Positions 60,838 through 64,000 of a stretch of 64,000 nucleotides of DNA are shown here, piece by piece. The DNA is from Demequina lignilytica (lineage in GTDB: Bacteria > Actinomycetota > Actinomycetes > Actinomycetales > Demequinaceae): assembly GCF_030418305.1 (NCBI RefSeq), contig NZ_JAUHPX010000003.1:1-64000 (forward strand). Reading direction: 5' to 3'. A program made the translations under genes and the position numbers. Numbering within the stretch: the first letter of the stretch is position 1; the number at the start of each line of letters is the position of its first letter. The notes beneath the pieces were generated by a model. The model was not told the DNA's origin. It did not search any database and was given only the letters and a program-made list of their open reading frames with translations.

Positions 60838-63800
60838 TCACGATGATGCCTCCGCGGGCGCGCCGTCACAGGTGACCGGCGCGCTGGTCCACGGCGCCAT
60901 GCCGGCGAGCGCGCCGACGAAGGTCGCGGTGACGGTGACCGATCGCATCTCCGACGGGTCGGTCGTCGGCGCGCCCGCGCCGTCGAGCATCGCGTAGACG
61001 AGGCCGACGTCCGCGGGGCTGGCGCCCAGGACGGCGGCGGGCTCCTCGCCGACGGTGCAGGACGGCAGCGCCACGGTGGGCCGGTACGGGGGCCCGGACT
61101 CGGCTGTCACGGCGGTGGTCTGCTCCGAGCACCGGCGGTCGCCGCCCGCGAGGTCGATGCACCAGTACGCGATCACCTCGACCGGTCGCCCGGCGGCGAG
61201 CACGCCCCCGAAGGTCTCGGACTCGACGCCGTCGGAGCCGCGGTACATGAGCACCGCGCCGCGCGCGCCGAGCGCGCGCCACTGGGGATCGCGGAGCAGC
61301 GCCGTGGAGCAGCTGCTGCCCGTCCCCACGCAGGCCGAGTCCGCCTGGTAGCCGCGCTCGAGCACGGGAGCGCCCGGGTCGGTGAAGGCGGTGACGGTCA
61401 CCGATGCGTCGGGTGCCCGGCCATACACGTCGCCGTCGAACCGGCTCTCCGCGCACACCGTGACGGTGGTGACGGAGTTCTCGGCGACCGCGACCCGCAG
61501 GTCCACGCTGCCGGTGCCGTCGGGTACCTCCGTGTCCGCGCGGCAGGTGCCGGACACGGCCGTCCCGACCCAGGTCGCGGCGCCCGCGCCGCCGGCACGC
61601 GTCGCCACGGTGATGACGGCCTCCGCAGCGCCGTCCGCGGCGGTCGCCGTCGCGGACGCGATGGTCGGGCGGCCGATGCCGTGGGCGGTGAAGGTCGTGG
61701 CGGCTCCGCTCGCCTGGGCCCCGGGCGGCGGCTCGATGCCGCTGACCGGGGTCAGCGTCACGGTGACGGGCTCGTTCGACCCGACCGCGACCGCCGCGAA
61801 CGTCTGCTCGCCGGGGCCCCGCACCTCGAGGGACTGGGACGTGGTGCCCGACTCGAGGCGCACCTCGCCCGGTGCGGGATCGCCCACGTCCAGCACCAGG
61901 TCGATGCGGCCGCCGTCGCCGCTCGTGACCGTCGGGCTCCACAACACGACGGTCACGGGCTCCGGCGCGGTGTACGACCACGCGACCGCCGTGGCCGCGG
62001 TCCGCGACCGCCCCACGGCGTTGACGGCATGGACCGCGTACGTGTGTCGATCGCCGTCAGCGAGGCCGGAGATCGGGGTGCAGGTGCCCGACGGGGTGCA
62101 CGTCGCGACGCGCACGCCGCCCTCGAGGACGTCGAAGCCGGTGAGCGCCGGGTGTGCCCGTGCGGCCGCGCCGGGTTGCACCGCCAACGTCAGCGTGCCC
62201 GGCCCGTACGCCTCCTGCGTCACGCCCGCGGGGGCGGCGGGGAAGCCCTGCAGGTCCAGCGTGAGGGATCCGGCGCGCTCGGCGGAGCTGACGCGGCCCT
62301 GCGCGTCGCGCACCGCGAACACGGCCTCGCACTCCCCTCCCGGCGCATCGTCGGTCCACGTCGCCCGGATCGCGGTGGTGCCCTCCAGCGCGAGCTCGAC
62401 TTCAGTGCAGGCGCCCGCCGGGGTCACCGACACCACCTCGAGCGCGGTGTCGGGGAGCGGGTTGACCTCGCCGCCGACGCCGACCACGTCGAAGACGCAC
62501 GAGCCCCCGGCCGCCTGCGAGCAGCTCACGGACACCGTGCCGCCCTTCGGCAGCTCGGACGGCGCGGGGCCCACCACGAGCGACAGCACCCGGGTCCCGG
62601 CATCGGGATAGGCGGGGAGGGAGACGGTCACCGCCTCCGTCCGGCCGGGCTGGGCATCGTCGCGCGCGCGCACCGTGACGGTGTCGCGGGCCCGGGTCAC
62701 CACGAACAGCTGGCCGCCGTAGGACGACTCGATCCGCACCGCGGGCGCGGCGGCACCGGTCGGCCAGCGCACCAGCGCCGAGAGGTCGAAGGTCGCCGTG
62801 CCGCCAGGGGACACCTCGAGCGAGCCCGCCTCGAGCATCGGTTGCGGGTCCTCCGGCACCACGGACACGGGGATCGGGAGCACGGTCCAGTCCGTCTGGC
62901 CCGCCAGCCGGACCGCGACCAGGCAGGTGTCCGCGTACGGCGCGCCCCGGCCCGCCACGTACCTCACGCGCATGCCGCCGGCCGCCTCGCAGCGTGCCTG
63001 GTCCCGGGAGCCCCCCGCATGCGTCTGGTCGGCGTCGATCTGCAGGTCTCCCGAGGCGGGCACCGCCACCAGCGCGGACACGTCGGCCGAGGCCTCACCC
63101 GCCTCGTCGACGGTGATCCCGGCGCCGTCGCGCAGGGTGAGGCGCAGGTCGTCGAGGCCCGGCACGCGCAGGAACCCGTACGAGACGGCCTCGGCGCCCG
63201 TGAAGTCGGCGCCGCGCACCTCGAACGGGATGATCCGGGTCCGATCGGGCAGCGGGCCGGAGATCCGCGAGCCGTCGACCGTGGCCCCCGGCACGTCCCC
63301 CCACAGCGTGACGGTGAGCGCGCCGGCGTCGCCGCTCGCCCACGCGACGGTGCCGTCGAGCACGTCGACGCCGTCGACGAACTTCGCACGCGTGTCCGCG
63401 GTGAGCACCGTGTCCGCGATCACGGGGACGTCGCTGACCGGCTCGCGCACGGTCTTGAGCACGATCCTGCCCTGCGAGGTGGATCCGGTGGCGTTCCGCG
63501 CCGAGTACAGGAAGGTGTAGGTGCCCGGCTGGTCGGTGACGACGAAGGCCACCTCGCCCGACTCGAGCGCCTCGTCCTCCACCAGCGCGGCGAGGAGCGC
63601 CTCCTCCACCGAGCCCGCGACGGCGTCGGGCCGCACGTCGAGCAGCTCGAGCTCGCCTCCGGTGAGATCGACGTCGTTGGCCAGCGGCGTCACCACCACG
63701 CGGCGGCCCTCGCTCGCCTGCACCTGGACGAAGTCGGTGTACGTCACCGGGGCAGGGTCCGCGTCGCTCGCGACCACGCCGATCCGCGCCGTGGCGGTCG

Positions 63801-64000
63801 CGCCCAGGCCGCGCTCGTCGACGACGCCGTACGTGAGCTCGTCCTGTCCGGAGTAGCCGGGCACGCTGGTGTACACGATCGCCGAGCCGTCGGAGCTCAC
63901 GCGGGCGGAGCCGTGCAGGGGCTGCTGCAGCACGGCGTCCAGCACCACCCGGTCCCCGTCGGGGTCGAGGCCGGTGCCGTCGAACGGGATCCGCACCTCC
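60838..64000 (-). CDS. Giant Ig-like/fibronectin type III repeat protein, 5' end outside window
   Basis: At least 1053 residues of this protein lie in the window and the frame continues beyond base 64000, so the start is missing. The visible part is a chain of beta-sandwich repeats: cadherin/Ig-like segments with PLANDVDLTGGELELLDV and DVPGATVDGSRI, later fibronectin III-like GFDVLEGGVRVATCTPSGTCTPISGLADGDRHTYAVHAVNAVGRSR, and cysteine pairs in the C-terminal third. No membrane anchor is seen at the C-terminus (PVTCDGAPAEASS), so any anchor must be N-terminal. It is probably a secreted or wall-spanning protein assembled with the MoxR-DUF58-transglutaminase partners. Confidence 0.85.
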   Translation of the reverse strand, partial: EVRIPFDGTGLDPDGDRVVLDAVLQQPLHGSARVSSDGSAIVYTSVPGYSGQDELTYGVVDERGLGATATARIGVVASDADPAPVTYTDFVQVQASEGRRVVVTPLANDVDLTGGELELLDVRPDAVAGSVEEALLAALVEDEALESGEVAFVVTDQPGTYTFLYSARNATGSTSQGRIVLKTVREPVSDVPVIADTVLTADTRAKFVDGVDVLDGTVAWASGDAGALTVTLWGDVPGATVDGSRISGPLPDRTRIIPFEVRGADFTGAEAVSYGFLRVPGLDDLRLTLRDGAGITVDEAGEASADVSALVAVPASGDLQIDADQTHAGGSRDQARCEAAGGMRVRYVAGRGAPYADTCLVAVRLAGQTDWTVLPIPVSVVPEDPQPMLEAGSLEVSPGGTATFDLSALVRWPTGAAAPAVRIESSYGGQLFVVTRARDTVTVRARDDAQPGRTEAVTVSLPAYPDAGTRVLSLVVGPAPSELPKGGTVSVSCSQAAGGSCVFDVVGVGGEVNPLPDTALEVVSVTPAGACTEVELALEGTTAIRATWTDDAPGGECEAVFAVRDAQGRVSSAERAGSLTLDLQGFPAAPAGVTQEAYGPGTLTLAVQPGAAARAHPALTGFDVLEGGVRVATCTPSGTCTPISGLADGDRHTYAVHAVNAVGRSRTAATAVAWSYTAPEPVTVVLWSPTVTSGDGGRIDLVLDVGDPAPGEVRLESGTTSQSLEVRGPGEQTFAAVAVGSNEPVTVTLTPVSGIEPPPGAQASGAATTFTAHGIGRPTIASATATAADGAAEAVITVATRAGGAGAATWVGTAVSGTCRADTEVPDGTGSVDLRVAVAENSVTTVTVCAESRFDGDVYGRAPDASVTVTAFTDPGAPVLERGYQADSACVGTGSSCSTALLRDPQWRALGARGAVLMYRGSDGVESETFGGVLAAGRPVEVIAYWCIDLAGGDRRCSEQTTAVTAESGPPYRPTVALPSCTVGEEPAAVLGASPADVGLVYAMLDGAGAPTTDPSEMRSVTVTATFVGALAGMAPWTSAPVTCDGAPAEASS

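Overview
The window is very GC-rich chromosomal DNA from a high-GC Gram-positive actinobacterium, most likely order Micrococcales. The evidence is a complete conservon signalling cassette, LppM-type lipoproteins, an IdeR/DtxR-type iron box, and many starts lying 6-7 bases after a TANNNT promoter element, as in actinobacterial leaderless mRNAs. Species cannot be named from sequence alone. No phage, transposase, integrase or CRISPR array was seen. The left edge (about 77-180) is a run of C and G homopolymers that looks like an assembly artefact.

Layout. 193-2582: peptide-type ABC substrate-binding lipoprotein divergent from a TetR regulator. 2645-2866: two tRNA-Ser genes. 2925-3534: an orphan PIN-domain gene preceded by a 22-23 bp tandem repeat and a large palindrome. 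3663-9678: conservon operon cvnA-B-C-D. 9852-15971: quinone oxidoreductase, HAD phosphatase, serS, lipid kinase, pheA and a glycosyltransferase. 16095-21916: pgm, a small acidic protein, three tandem LppM-like lipoproteins and an MFS transporter. 21917-24362: a structured leader, then a sulfur operon (sulfide:quinone oxidoreductase-like flavoprotein, TusE/DsrC-like, DsrE-like). 24401-30972: VanZ-RDD membrane protein, anchored secreted protein, ATP-grasp enzyme, TerC behind a yybP-ykoY-type manganese riboswitch, SRPBCC protein, PatB-type aminotransferase.

31119-35862: methyltransferase, a membrane protein, a PCuAC copper chaperone overlapping a Tat-exported DyP peroxidase, a hydrolase and a phosphotransferase. 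35870-36749: siderophore-interacting reductase behind an IdeR-type operator. 37497-40109: DUF2202 ferritin-like exported protein with a two-component pair. 40143-41864: KhtT/KhtU-like K+/H+ antiporter. 41997-45152: second MFS paralogue, acetyltransferase, orphan type IV pilin, AbiEi-like protein. 45681-50032: metE, acetyltransferase, OsmC and metF on one strand. 50167-52926: tag, NUDIX, gcvH and gcvT.

52956-64000: a seven-gene, tightly overlapping minus-strand operon runs from a giant Ig/fibronectin-like protein (cut by the window end) through MoxR ATPase, DUF58, transglutaminase, FHA and PP2C phosphatase proteins to a small membrane protein, suggesting an envelope assembly module coupled to Ser/Thr phosphorylation.

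The signals not explained by ordinary annotation are a 9-mer, GACGATGCG, found about 30 times on both strands, in several reading frames and between genes, and a family of extragenic palindromes sharing a GTATTCATGCRCGA or GTGCACGAA core.
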